NCBI GenBank assembly: GCA_963816955.1 | Contig: CAWFME010000006.1 | Location: 87,678-151,677 of the forward strand | Direction: 5' to 3' | Length of the DNA: 64,000 nucleotides | Origin: DATFQI01 sp963816955 | GTDB taxonomy: Bacteria > Actinomycetota > Thermoleophilia > Solirubrobacterales > Solirubrobacteraceae | Part shown: one piece after another, positions 35,032 through 43,593 of the stretch | Layout of the letters: each line of letters starts with the position of its first letter | Position numbering within the stretch: the stretch's first letter is position 1 | Notes under the pieces: model-generated | Told to the model about the DNA's origin: nothing | What the model saw: only the letters and a program-made list of their open reading frames with translations | The model's database searches: none | Translations under genes and position numbers: made by a program

Positions 35032-36221
35032 TGAACCGCGAGGTCGTCGTCACCGGAGTCGGCGCCGTCACGCCCCTGGGCGTCGGTGCGCGCACGCTCT
35101 ATGAGCGCTGGCGCGCCGGGGCCTCGGGCATCGAGGACGGCGTCGGCCGAGCCACCGAGTTCGATCCCACCGAGCACCTCTCCAAGAAGGAGGTGCGCCG
35201 TGCCGACCGCTTCACGCAGTTCGCCCTCGTCTCCTCCGACGAGGCGCTGCGCGAGGCGGGCTGGGACGAGGAGCTGCCCTACGACGCCGACCGCATCGGC
35301 TGCCTGATCGGCACCGGCATCGGCGGCATCGGCACGCTGGAGCACGGCAAGGAGGTGCTGCTGGAGAAGGGCGCCCGCGCCGTCTCCCCGCTCGCCGTCC
35401 CGCTGATGATGGGCAACGCCGCCGCCGGCGCCGTGGCCATGCGCCACGGGATCCGCGGCCAGTCCTACTCGATCCTGAGCGCCTGCGCCGCGGGCGCGCA
35501 CTCGATCGGCGCCGCCGCGCGGATGATCCAGACCGGCGATGCCGACGCGGTCGTCACCGGCGGCTCGGAGGCCGCGCTGACCCCGCTCGCCACCGCCGCG
35601 TTCGCCGCGCTCGACGCGCTGTCGGAGAAGGGCGTCTCGCGCCCGTTCGACGCCCAGCGCGACGGCTTCGTGATGGGCGAGGGCGGCGCCGTGCTGATCC
35701 TCGAGGACGCCGAGAAGGCCCGCGCCCGCGGCGCCACGATCCTCGGCCGGATCGCGGGCTACGGCGCGAGCTCGGACGCCCACCACCTGACCGCCCCGCG
35801 CCCGGACGGCGCCGGCGCCGTGCAGGCGATGAAGCGCGCGCTCGAGGACTCGGGCTTCGGCCCGCAGGACGTCGTGTATGTCAACGCGCACGGCACCTCG
35901 ACCCCGCTCAACGACCGTGCGGAGACCGTCGCCATCAAGGACGTGCTCGGCAACGACGTCCCGGTCAGCTCGCTCAAGAGCTCGATCGGGCACCTGCTCG
36001 GCGCCGCCGGCGCCGTGGAGGCCGTCGCGACGCTGCTGGCGATGCGCGACCGCGTCGCCCCGCCGACGCTCAACTACGAGCAGCCCGACGAGGGGCTGGA
36101 CCTCGATTACGTCCCCAACGAGGCGCGCACGCTCGACGTCAACGGCCACCCCGCCGTCGCCCTGTCGAACGCGTTCGGCTTCGGCGGCCACAACGCCGTC
36201 CTGTGCCTGGAGGCCCCATGA
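35031..36221 (+). CDS. fabF: Beta-ketoacyl-ACP synthase II
   Basis: KAS II elongates acyl-ACP with malonyl-ACP. The 396-residue protein starts REVVVTGVGAVTPLGVG and has Cys in ILSACAAGAHSIGAAARMI, His in YVNAHGTSTPLNDRAE and His in SSIGHLLGAAGAVEAVA, which is the KAS I/II Cys-His-His triad, different from fabH. The C-terminal SNAFGFGGHNAVLCLE is also typical. Overlap with acpP (TGATG) and with the carboxyltransferase gene (ATGA) shows coupled translation. Confidence 0.94.
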   Translation: MNREVVVTGVGAVTPLGVGARTLYERWRAGASGIEDGVGRATEFDPTEHLSKKEVRRADRFTQFALVSSDEALREAGWDEELPYDADRIGCLIGTGIGGIGTLEHGKEVLLEKGARAVSPLAVPLMMGNAAAGAVAMRHGIRGQSYSILSACAAGAHSIGAAARMIQTGDADAVVTGGSEAALTPLATAAFAALDALSEKGVSRPFDAQRDGFVMGEGGAVLILEDAEKARARGATILGRIAGYGASSDAHHLTAPRPDGAGAVQAMKRALEDSGFGPQDVVYVNAHGTSTPLNDRAETVAIKDVLGNDVPVSSLKSSIGHLLGAAGAVEAVATLLAMRDRVAPPTLNYEQPDEGLDLDYVPNEARTLDVNGHPAVALSNAFGFGGHNAVLCLEAP

Positions 36222-37663
36222 CAGTCCAGCTCGAGACCACGGAGAAGCTCAGTCCGATCGAGCGCCTCGAGGCGCTCTGCGACCGCGGCTCGCTGACGCT
36301 CCTGCGCAGCGACGTGCGGTCGCGCCGCATGGGGGAGAAGTCGCGCGCCGGCGACGGCGTGATCGCCGGCGCCGGCCGCGTCGACGGCCGCCCGGTCTTC
36401 TGTTACGCGCAGGACCCGTCCTACCTCGGCGGCTCGCTCGGCGAGCAGCACGCCGACTCGATCGTGCGCGTGCTGCGGCTGGCCGGCCGCGCCGGCGCGC
36501 CCGTCGTGGGCTTCATCGAGTCCGGCGGCGCGCGCATGCAGGAGGGCCTGGCGGCGCTCGCCGGCTACGCCCGCATCTTCCAGGAGCACGTGCGCCTGAG
36601 CGGCAAGATCCCGCAGATCTCCGTGATCTGCGGCGCCTCCGCCGGAGGCGGCTCCTACTCGCCCGCCCTGACCGACTTCGTCGTCATGACCAAGCGCGGG
36701 AACATGTTCCTGACCGGCCCGGCCGTCGTCCGCGACGTGATGGGCGAGGACGTCAGCGCCGCCGACCTCGGCGGCTACAAGGTCCACGAGCGCAACGGCG
36801 TGGCGCACTTCGTCGCCGACGACGACTCCGACGCCGCGCTGCTCGTGCGCGACCTGATCGACCACCTGCCCAGCTCGGACAACGAGCGCGCGCCGCGCTG
36901 GCGCTCCTCGGACCCCGTCGGCTACGACGCCGGCGAGCCCGTTCCGGAGGACGAGCGCAAGGTCTACGACGTGCGCGACGTGATCCGCGGGATCGTCGAC
37001 GGCGGGCGGCTGCTCGAGTACGGCGAGCGCTGGGCGCGCAACATCGTCTGCGGCTTCGCCCGGCTCGACGGCCGCAGCGTCGGCGTGATCGCCAACCAGC
37101 CCAAGTACCTGGGCGGCGTGCTCGACGCCGAATCGGCGTCCAAGGCCGCGCGCTTCGTGCGCACCTGCAACGCGTTCGGCCTGCCGCTCGTCGTGCTCGT
37201 CGACACGCCCGGCTTCATGCCCGGCACCAAGCAGGAGCAGGGCGGCGTGATCCGCCACGGCGCCAAGCTCGTGCACGCGTTCTCCGAGGCCTCCGTGCCG
37301 AAGGTGACCGTGGTGCTGCGCAAGGCGTTCGGCGGCGCGTTCATCGCCATGAACTCGCGCGACCTCGGCGCGGACTACGTGTTCGCCTGGCCGCGCGCGA
37401 CGCTCGGCGTGATGGGCGCCAAGCAGGCCGTCGGGATCGTCAACCGGCGCGACATCGCCGCCGCCGACGACCCCGAGGCCATGCGCAACGAGTTCGCCGA
37501 GCGCTACACGACCGAGCACCTGACCTCGAACATCGCCGCCGCGGAGGGCTACGTGGACGAGGTCATCCCTCCGTCCGACACCCGCCGCCGGCTCGGCGAG
37601 GCCCTGACCACCTTGGATGCCATCGCGTCCCCGACACAGGGAGTGAGGAACATCCCCCTATGA
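36218..37663 (+). CDS. Acyl-CoA carboxylase beta (carboxyltransferase) subunit
   Basis: The 481-residue protein has N- and C-terminal carboxyltransferase domains of the acetyl/propionyl-CoA carboxylase beta family: GFIESGGARMQEGLAALAGY, CGASAGGGSYSPALTDFV, and in the second half VDTPGFMPGTKQEQGGVIRH, LRKAFGGAFIAMNSRDLGAD, FAWPRATLGVMGAKQAVGIV. It would carboxylate acetyl-CoA or a longer acyl-CoA using biotin on a partner alpha subunit, which is not encoded here. In the fab operon it probably supplies malonyl-CoA. It is AccD5-like and not the zinc-finger AccD of E. coli, since no CxxC pair precedes the domain. Confidence 0.9.
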   Translation: MTVQLETTEKLSPIERLEALCDRGSLTLLRSDVRSRRMGEKSRAGDGVIAGAGRVDGRPVFCYAQDPSYLGGSLGEQHADSIVRVLRLAGRAGAPVVGFIESGGARMQEGLAALAGYARIFQEHVRLSGKIPQISVICGASAGGGSYSPALTDFVVMTKRGNMFLTGPAVVRDVMGEDVSAADLGGYKVHERNGVAHFVADDDSDAALLVRDLIDHLPSSDNERAPRWRSSDPVGYDAGEPVPEDERKVYDVRDVIRGIVDGGRLLEYGERWARNIVCGFARLDGRSVGVIANQPKYLGGVLDAESASKAARFVRTCNAFGLPLVVLVDTPGFMPGTKQEQGGVIRHGAKLVHAFSEASVPKVTVVLRKAFGGAFIAMNSRDLGADYVFAWPRATLGVMGAKQAVGIVNRRDIAAADDPEAMRNEFAERYTTEHLTSNIAAAEGYVDEVIPPSDTRRRLGEALTTLDAIASPTQGVRNIPL

Positions 37664-38160
37664 GCCTGAACTGGAGCTGTCCATTCGAGGAGCTGGAGGC
37701 CGGACAGGCCTTCGCCACCCGCGGGCGCACCGTCACCGAGGCCGACGTCGTCGGCTTCGCGGCATTGACCGGCGACTGGCACCCGCAGCACACCGACGCC
37801 GTCTGGGCCGCGCAGTCCGCGTTCGGCGAGCGCATCGCCCACGGACTCTTCGTCCTCTCGCTGGCGGGCGGGCTCGTCCCGTTCGACCCCGACCGCGTGG
37901 TCGCGCTGCGGCGCGTCGGCGACGTCGTCTTCAAGCGCCCCGTCAAGCTCGGCGACACGCTGCGCGTGAACGGCAAGGTGCTGGAGACCAGCGACGTCGG
38001 CGACGAGGCCGGCCTGGTCGGCTTCGCCTGGAGCGTCGTCAACCAGGACGAGCGCGTGGTCGCCCGTGCGCGGGTCGACGTGCTCTGGCGCCGCGACGGC
38101 GCCGCCTCCGAGCTCGACGACGCGTACGCCGTCAACGGCTTCGTCCCGATCCCGCTCTGA
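37660..38160 (+). CDS. MaoC-family (R)-hydratase/dehydratase
   Basis: The 166-residue hot-dog protein has the hydratase signature TGDWHPQHTD (Asp/His dyad) followed by AFGERIAHGLFVLSLAGGLV. It probably performs the 3-hydroxyacyl-ACP dehydration step, because no FabZ or FabA is encoded in the operon. MaoC-type dehydratases (HadB-like) have this job in mycobacterial FAS-II. It overlaps both neighbours by 1-4 bases. A second subunit (HadA/C type) is not present, so it may act as a homodimer. Confidence 0.87.
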   Translation: MSLNWSCPFEELEAGQAFATRGRTVTEADVVGFAALTGDWHPQHTDAVWAAQSAFGERIAHGLFVLSLAGGLVPFDPDRVVALRRVGDVVFKRPVKLGDTLRVNGKVLETSDVGDEAGLVGFAWSVVNQDERVVARARVDVLWRRDGAASELDDAYAVNGFVPIPL

Positions 38161-38993
38161 TGGGCCTGCTCGACGGAAAGAAGCTCGTCATCACGGGCGT
38201 CATCAACCGCGAGTCGATCGCGTTCGAGGTCGCGCGCCAGGCCCAGCTGGCAGGCGCGGAGATCGTGCTGACCGGCTTCGGCCGCGCCAAGCGGATGACC
38301 GAGCGCTCCGCCGCCCGGCTGCCCGAGCCGCCCGACGTGCTCGACCTCGACGTCAACGAGCCGGAGCAGCTCACCGCGCTCGCCGACGAGCTGCGCGAGC
38401 GCTGGGGCCGCGTCGACGGCGTCCTGCACGCGATCGCCTTCGCACCCGAGGACGCGCTCGGCGGGCGCTTCCTGAGCACCCCGCCCGAGAGCGCCGTGAC
38501 GGCGTTCCAGACCAGCGCCTACTCGTTCAAGGCGCTCGCCGCCGCGCTCGAGGACCTCTATCCCGAGGAGGGCGCCGCGATCGTCGGCATGGACTTCGAC
38601 GCGCAGGTCGCCTGGCCGGTCTACGACTGGATGGGCGTGGCGAAGGCCGCCCTGGAGGCGGTCAACCGCTACCTCGCCCGCGACCTCGGCCCGCGCGGCG
38701 TGCGAGTGAACCTCGTGTCCGCCGGGCCGCTGGGGACGCTGGCCGCCCGCGGCATCCCGGGCTTCGGCGACCTCGCCTCGGCGTGGCAGCGCCAGGCGCC
38801 GCTGGGCTGGGACGTCGAGGACCCGGCGCCGGTCGCCGGCGCGGTGCTGTTCCTGCTCAGCGACCTCGCGCGGGGGGTCACCGGCGAGGTACTGCACGTC
38901 GACGGCGGCTTCCACGCCATGGGCACGGCGCTCGTGCCCGACGGCGCGACGGCCGCCGAGCGCGAGCCCGAGACGGCGGGGGCGAGCGCATGA
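38160..38993 (+). CDS. fabI: Enoyl-ACP reductase, FabI/InhA type
   Basis: This 277-residue enzyme completes the elongation cycle by NADH reduction of enoyl-ACP. Seen: LVITGVINRESIAFEVA (cofactor loop), LTGFGRAKRM, VLHAIAFAPEDALGG, VGMDFDAQVAWPVYDWMGVA with Tyr and the Lys four residues later (YDWMGVAK), and VNLVSAGPLGTLAARGIPGF. The GMDF/PVYDWMGVAK segment is close to InhA of mycobacteria. The ATG shares a base with the MaoC stop. The C-terminal 20 residues are acidic and beyond the normal fold. Confidence 0.92.
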   Translation: MGLLDGKKLVITGVINRESIAFEVARQAQLAGAEIVLTGFGRAKRMTERSAARLPEPPDVLDLDVNEPEQLTALADELRERWGRVDGVLHAIAFAPEDALGGRFLSTPPESAVTAFQTSAYSFKALAAALEDLYPEEGAAIVGMDFDAQVAWPVYDWMGVAKAALEAVNRYLARDLGPRGVRVNLVSAGPLGTLAARGIPGFGDLASAWQRQAPLGWDVEDPAPVAGAVLFLLSDLARGVTGEVLHVDGGFHAMGTALVPDGATAAEREPETAGASA

Positions 38994-40084
38994 AGCCGAC
39001 CGTGTTCATGACGGGCGCCACCGGCTTCCTCGGCATGGAGGTGCTCGCCCGGCTGCTCGAGGAGGGCGACCGCGAGGTCGTCTGCCTCGTCCGCGCCGCG
39101 GACGGCCCCGCCGCCGAGGCGCGCCTGGACGGCGTGCTCGAGACGCTGTGGGACGATCCGGCGCCCTACCGTGGCCGCGCGCGCGCCGTGGCGGGCGACC
39201 TGACCGCGCGGGGCCTCGGCATCACCAACGGCGAGCGCGCCGCGCTCGCCGAGGAGATCGGCACGGTGCTGCACTGCGCGGCCTCGATCGCGTTCGACCT
39301 GCCGCTCGAGGAGGCGCGGCGGATCAACGTCGAGGGCACGCGCGAGGTGATCGGCTTCGCGCGCGAGGCGAAGGCGCTCGGCCGCCTGGACCGCTTCCTG
39401 CACGTCTCGACGGCCTACGTGGCCGGCGCCTACCCCGGCACGTTCGGGGAGGGCCAGCTCGTCGCGGGCCAGCAGTTCCGCAACACCTACGAGCAGACCA
39501 AGGCGGAGGCCGAGCAGATCGTGGCCGAGGCCGACGATCTCGCGCCCGCCGTCGTGCGGCCGAGCATCGTGATGGGGGAGTCCGACTCGGGCTGGACCCC
39601 GGCGTTCAACGTCCTCTACTGGCCGCTGCGCGCGTTCTCGCGCGGGCTCTTCGACACGGTCCCGGCCCTCGCGCACGGCCGCGTCGACGTCGTCCCGGTC
39701 GACTACGTGGCCGACGCGATCGTCCACCTGCTCGACCGCGCCGACTCGGGCGTGTTCAACCTCGTCGCGGGCCACGAGGCCCCGACCGTCGACGAGCTGA
39801 TCGACCTCGGCACGGAGCGCTTCGGGCGCTCGCGGCCGGAGCTCGTGGAGCCCGGCGAGCCGACCGCGCTGGCCGATGGGGAGGTCTACGTGCCGTACTT
39901 CGACATGCAGGTCGTCTTCGACGACGAGCGGGCGCGCGCCGTGCTCGAGCCGGCCGGCATCGTGGCGCCGAGGCTCTCCGACTGCTTCGGGAACCTGATC
40001 GACTACGCGGAGGCCGCACGCTGGGGCAAGCGCCCGATGAGCCGGCAGGCCGCCCGCGAGCGCACGCAGCCCGCCGCCGCCTGA
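38990..40084 (+). CDS. NAD-binding SDR of the thioester/fatty-acyl reductase type
   Basis: The 364-residue extended SDR starts TVFMTGATGFLGMEVLARLL (Rossmann), has VLHCAASIAFDLPLEEARRI and HVSTAYVAGAYPGTFGEGQL, and the Tyr-x3-Lys active site in NTYEQTKAEAEQIV. The closest recognised pattern is the NAD_binding_4 (thioester reductase/fatty acyl-CoA reductase) family. As the last gene of the fab operon, fused by ATGA to fabI, it could reduce an acyl thioester to aldehyde or alcohol, or act on a sugar; the exact substrate is inferred and not certain. The C-terminal QPAAA tail is disordered. Confidence 0.78.
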   Translation: MKPTVFMTGATGFLGMEVLARLLEEGDREVVCLVRAADGPAAEARLDGVLETLWDDPAPYRGRARAVAGDLTARGLGITNGERAALAEEIGTVLHCAASIAFDLPLEEARRINVEGTREVIGFAREAKALGRLDRFLHVSTAYVAGAYPGTFGEGQLVAGQQFRNTYEQTKAEAEQIVAEADDLAPAVVRPSIVMGESDSGWTPAFNVLYWPLRAFSRGLFDTVPALAHGRVDVVPVDYVADAIVHLLDRADSGVFNLVAGHEAPTVDELIDLGTERFGRSRPELVEPGEPTALADGEVYVPYFDMQVVFDDERARAVLEPAGIVAPRLSDCFGNLIDYAEAARWGKRPMSRQAARERTQPAAA

Positions 40085-40188
40085 CGACCGGGCCTGGACA
40101 CATGTCCGATGGCCACTTTGCCGGGCCCTCGCGACGGTGGGGCGTCCTCGCCGTGCGGGCGGCAGGGGAATCCATGGAGGAAAGCGAA

Positions 40189-40731
40189 GTGCGGGACGTG
40201 CCGGGTAGGTCGAAGTCGAGAGCTGCATGGGCGGTGGCGGTGGGGCTCGCCGTAGCCGCGGCGTGCGCGCTCGGCGGCTCCGCCGCGGCGCAGCAGCCGC
40301 CTCCTTACGACATCCCGCCGACGCCGACCCCGACGCCCTCGCCGACGGCCACGCCCACGCCCGCGCCGCCGGCCCGGCCGGCGCGCCTGAGCCCCTTCCC
40401 GCGCGTGCGCACCGCCGGGTCCTTCAACGCCATCCGCACGACCTTCACCCGCGTGACGGTGCGCGCGCCGCGCGGCGCCCGCCTCGACGCGCGCTGCAAG
40501 CCCAAGCGCTGTCGCCGCGTGCGGCGTAGGATCGGCAGCGACCGGACGCGGCGGCTGAAGGCGCTCCAGCGCAGCTACGCGCCGCGCACGACGATCGAGA
40601 TCCGGATCTCCAGCCCCACGATGGTCGGCAAGTACGTCCGCATCCGCACGGTGAGAGGCGCACCGCCGCAGCGGACTGACCGCTGCCTCGCGCCCGGGGG
40701 CTCCAAGCCCGTCCGCTGCGAGGACCTGTGA
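40189..40731 (+). CDS. Secreted Pro/Thr-rich protein of unknown function
   Basis: About 180 residues. The GTG at 40189 is preferred over ATG 40174 because GGAGGAAAG lies 4-12 bases upstream. A signal peptide (AVAVGLAVAAACALGGSAAA) is followed by a Pro/Thr tract (PPTPTPTPSPTATPTPAPP, about 45-65) and a C-terminal basic domain with four cysteines (ARCKPKRC, RCLAPGG, PVRCED) that resembles the Ig-like ends of other exported proteins here. It is followed by two overlapping genes for equally low-complexity proteins. Confidence 0.55.
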   Translation: MRDVPGRSKSRAAWAVAVGLAVAAACALGGSAAAQQPPPYDIPPTPTPTPSPTATPTPAPPARPARLSPFPRVRTAGSFNAIRTTFTRVTVRAPRGARLDARCKPKRCRRVRRRIGSDRTRRLKALQRSYAPRTTIEIRISSPTMVGKYVRIRTVRGAPPQRTDRCLAPGGSKPVRCEDL

Positions 40732-41171
40732 GGGCCGAGGGCGTCGCCGTCGTGGCCGTGGCCGCGTTCGGGGTGAGCTTCGTCGCGGGCATGGAGATCG
40801 GCTCGGGCCCGGCCGCGCCCCCGAAGGCGCCGGTGGCGGCCGCCGAGTCGCTGACCCTCGCGACGACGGAGGCGCTGCCCGAGATCGCCGTCGAGCCCGC
40901 CAGGCCGGAGAAGCAGCGCAAGCCGAAGCCGAAGAAGCAGCCCGAGCCGAAGCCGAAGCCCAAGGTCAAGCGCGTGGCGCGGACCCCGGCCCCGGCCCCG
41001 GCCCCGGTGGTCCAGGTCGCCCCCGCCCCGCCGCCGCCCAGGCCCGTCGTGACTCCCGCCCCGCCGCCCGCGAGCACGCCGGCGCCGGCGCGGACCCCGT
41101 CGCCGGAGCCCACCTTCGACGACGGCGGCGAGCCCAACAGCGGCGAGTTCGAGAACGGCGGGACGCCGTGA
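40728..41171 (+). CDS. Membrane-anchored Pro/Lys-rich protein
   Basis: The 147-residue product starts with a membrane helix (about 4-22, GVAVVAVAAFGVSFVAGME), then a Lys/Pro stretch (KPKPKKQPEPKPKPKVKR, about 65-82) and a Pro/Ala region to an acidic end (PTFDDGGEPNSGEFENGG). GTG 40728 overlaps the previous stop (GTGA). Such Pro/Lys-rich stalks span or bind the cell wall. No family is recognised. Confidence 0.5.
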   Translation: MRAEGVAVVAVAAFGVSFVAGMEIGSGPAAPPKAPVAAAESLTLATTEALPEIAVEPARPEKQRKPKPKKQPEPKPKPKVKRVARTPAPAPAPVVQVAPAPPPPRPVVTPAPPPASTPAPARTPSPEPTFDDGGEPNSGEFENGGTP

Positions 41172-41731
41172 AGCCGCTCGAGCGGCTCCGCGTCCGCTGG
41201 GCGTGGCGGCACCGCTTCCTGCTGCCGCAGCGGCTCCGCCGCGAGCCCCAGCACTCGCCCTATGGCTACGCGCTCCCGCGCGACGGCGTCGCGCCCGCGC
41301 TGATCGTGGCCGCCGCCGTCGTCGCGATCGCGGCCGGCGGCTGGCTCGGCACGCTCAACGGCGGCAGCGCCCCCGCTGCCGATCCGCTCTCCCTCCCGGC
41401 GCCGTCGCCGACCGCCGACCCCCAGGTCCGCGACGCCCTGCAGGCGCTGAGCGCGGCCCGCGCGGACGGCCGGCGCGACCTCGCCACCGCGACGAGCCCG
41501 GCAGCACAGGCCGCGGCCGCCGTCGGCCTGCGGCGCTCGAGCCTGCGCGCCGCGGGCAAGGTCGCGGCCGCCGAGCCCGCCGTCGCCCGCGCGCTGCGCC
41601 GCAGCGCGGCCGCCTACGCGGGCCTCGGCCGCGCCGCAGAGGCCGGCGACCGGCGCCGCTACGCCCGCGCCGCCACCGCCGTCGAGTCCGCCGAGCGCGA
41701 CTTCGAGCGGCTCGTCGGCACGATCCTCTAA
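41168..41731 (+). CDS. Single-pass membrane protein with helical outer region
   Basis: The 187-residue protein has a basic N-terminal 40 residues, a membrane helix (about 42-62, VAPALIVAAAVVAIAAGGWL), a Pro/Ser spacer and an Ala/Arg-rich helical C-terminus (about 85-187). GTG 41168 overlaps the previous gene. It likely belongs to one transcription unit with the two proteins before it; the function is unknown. Convergent with the alpha/beta hydrolase by a 4-bp CTAA overlap. Confidence 0.5.
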   Translation: MKPLERLRVRWAWRHRFLLPQRLRREPQHSPYGYALPRDGVAPALIVAAAVVAIAAGGWLGTLNGGSAPAADPLSLPAPSPTADPQVRDALQALSAARADGRRDLATATSPAAQAAAAVGLRRSSLRAAGKVAAAEPAVARALRRSAAAYAGLGRAAEAGDRRRYARAATAVESAERDFERLVGTIL

Positions 41732-42604
41732 GCCAACAGCGCCACGGCGCGCTCGGACACCACGGCCGGCCGCTCCTCGGGCAGGAAGTGACCGGCGCCG
41801 GGGATGACCTCCCAGGCCGCGTCGGCGCCGTGGCGCTCGAAGCCCGCGGCGAGCTGGGAGCCGAGCGGGTCGTGCTCGCCGATCAGCAGCCGGGAGGGCA
41901 TCTCCAGCCGCCGGCCCGCGAACCGGCCGCGGAGCGGATCCGCGATCTCGTGGCGGAGGAAGGACTGGTACATGCGATGGCTCGTCCGGGCCCCCTCGGG
42001 GGTGCTCATCGTCTCCTCGTAGGAGCGCGCGGCGTCCTCGTCCCAGGTCGACTTGTCGCGCCAGCCCGAGCGGATGACGCGCCGGATGAACCCCTCCCGG
42101 CGGACGAGCTGCTCGCCCAGGAACGGGGTGCCCAGCGGCAGCTGGTAGGCGAAGCGCCAGATGTTCCGCATGCCGACATCGCGGGGCACCCAGGGGTGCA
42201 CGATGCTCAGCGCCAGCAGCGTCTGGACGCGCGACGCGTGCTCGAGCGCCAGCAGGATCCCCGTCCAGGCGCCCCAGTCGTGCCCGATCACGTGCGCCCG
42301 GGGGATCTCGAGCGCGTCCATCAGCGCGATCGTGTCCTCCGCGAGGCGCGCCTTGCGGAAGTCGCCGTCGCGCGGCCAGCCGCTCCAGCCGTGCCCGCGC
42401 AGGTCGGGCATCACCACCCGGTGCTTCTCGGCCAGCGCCGGCCAGAGCCCGCGCCAGATCAGGAAGTGCTGCGGCCAGCCGTGCAGGAGGAGGACCGGCG
42501 GGCCGTCCTCGCGGGCCGGTCTCGGCGACGTGGACGCGGACGCCCGTCGGCAGGTCGTGGAAGGCGTGGCGGACGCCTTGGATCTGAGGGGGATCAAGCG
42601 GCAT
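41728..42604 (-). CDS. Alpha/beta hydrolase, epoxide hydrolase/dehalogenase-like (frameshifted)
   Basis: Read across one frameshift near 42525, the product has about 291 residues: MPLDPPQIQGVRHAFHDLPT in the first frame, then EDGPPVLLLHGWPQHFLIWR, VVMPDLRGHGWSGWP, HVIGHDWGAWTGILLALE (nucleophile Asp in the HDWG elbow), and GAGHFLPEERPAVV (catalytic His). HGWPQ and HDWG are the marks of epoxide hydrolases and haloalkane dehalogenases. The break sits in a GC run in front of HGWP and fits a base-call error. The gene ends against the Pro-rich membrane protein and starts 29 bases from the divergent gmd. Confidence 0.82.
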
Positions 42605-42633
42605 CGCACCAATTTGTCATCCTGCGCTGCCTC

Positions 42634-43593
42634 ATGAAGCGAGCATTGATCACCGGAATCACCGGTCAGGACGGGTCGTACCTGGCGGAACTGCTGCTGG
42701 ACAAGGGCTACGAGGTGCACGGCATGGTCCGCCGCGCCTCGACCGAGAAGTTCGACCGCATCGAACATCTGCGTGACCGGATCACCCTGCACCAGGGCGA
42801 TCTGCTCGACCACCGCAGCCTGGTCGACACGCTGCGCGCCTCCAACCCCGACGAGGTCTACAACCTCGCCGCGATGTCCTTCGTCGCCGTCTCGTGGATC
42901 CAGCCCACGCTGACCGCGGAGTTCACGGGCGTCGGCGTCACGCGCCTGCTCGAGGCCGTCCGCGAGGTCTGCCCGGAGACGCGCTTCTACCAGGCCTCCT
43001 CGAGCGAGATGTTCGGCAAGGTGCTCGAGACGCCCCAGACCGAGACGACGCCGTTCTACCCGCGCTCGCCGTACGGCGTGGCCAAGGCCTACGGCCACCA
43101 CATCACCGTCAACTACCGCGAGTCCTACGACCTGTTCGCCTGCTCGGGGATCCTCTTCAACCACGAGTCGCCCCGCCGCGGCCTGGAGTTCGTCACCCGC
43201 AAGATCACCTGGCACGCCGCCGCGATCAAGCTCGGCAAGGCGAAGGAGCTGCGGCTCGGCAACCTCGACGCCAAGCGCGACTGGGGCTTCGCCAAGGACT
43301 ACGTCGAGGCGATGTGGCTGATGCTCCAGCAGGACGTCGCGGACGACTTCGTGATCGCCACGGGCGAGACCAACACGGTCGAGCGCTGCGTCGAGGTCGC
43401 GTTCGACCAGGCGGGCCTGGACCGCAACGACCACGTCGTCATCGACGACGCGTTCAAGCGCCCGGCCGAGGTCGACCTGCTCGTGGGCGACTCCGCCAAG
43501 GCCGAGCAGCAGCTCGGCTGGAAGCCCGAGACGAACTTCGAGCAGCTGATCCGGCTGATGGTCGACGCCGACCTGAAGCTGCTCGGCGGCTAG
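42634..43593 (+). CDS. gmd: GDP-mannose 4,6-dehydratase
   Basis: Gmd converts GDP-D-mannose to GDP-4-keto-6-deoxy-D-mannose, the precursor of fucose and rhamnose-type sugars. The 319-residue protein has ALITGITGQDGSYLAELLLD (NADP loop), VRRASTEKFDRIEHL, the SSSEMFG active-site Ser/Glu, YPRSPYGVAKAYGHHITVNY (Tyr-x3-Lys), LFNHESPRRG and RLGNLDAKRDWGFAKDYVEA. It is slightly shorter than the E. coli enzyme (about 373). It opens the surface polysaccharide region, and the partner GDP-sugar reductase or epimerase is not in the window. Confidence 0.93.
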   Translation: MKRALITGITGQDGSYLAELLLDKGYEVHGMVRRASTEKFDRIEHLRDRITLHQGDLLDHRSLVDTLRASNPDEVYNLAAMSFVAVSWIQPTLTAEFTGVGVTRLLEAVREVCPETRFYQASSSEMFGKVLETPQTETTPFYPRSPYGVAKAYGHHITVNYRESYDLFACSGILFNHESPRRGLEFVTRKITWHAAAIKLGKAKELRLGNLDAKRDWGFAKDYVEAMWLMLQQDVADDFVIATGETNTVERCVEVAFDQAGLDRNDHVVIDDAFKRPAEVDLLVGDSAKAEQQLGWKPETNFEQLIRLMVDADLKLLGG

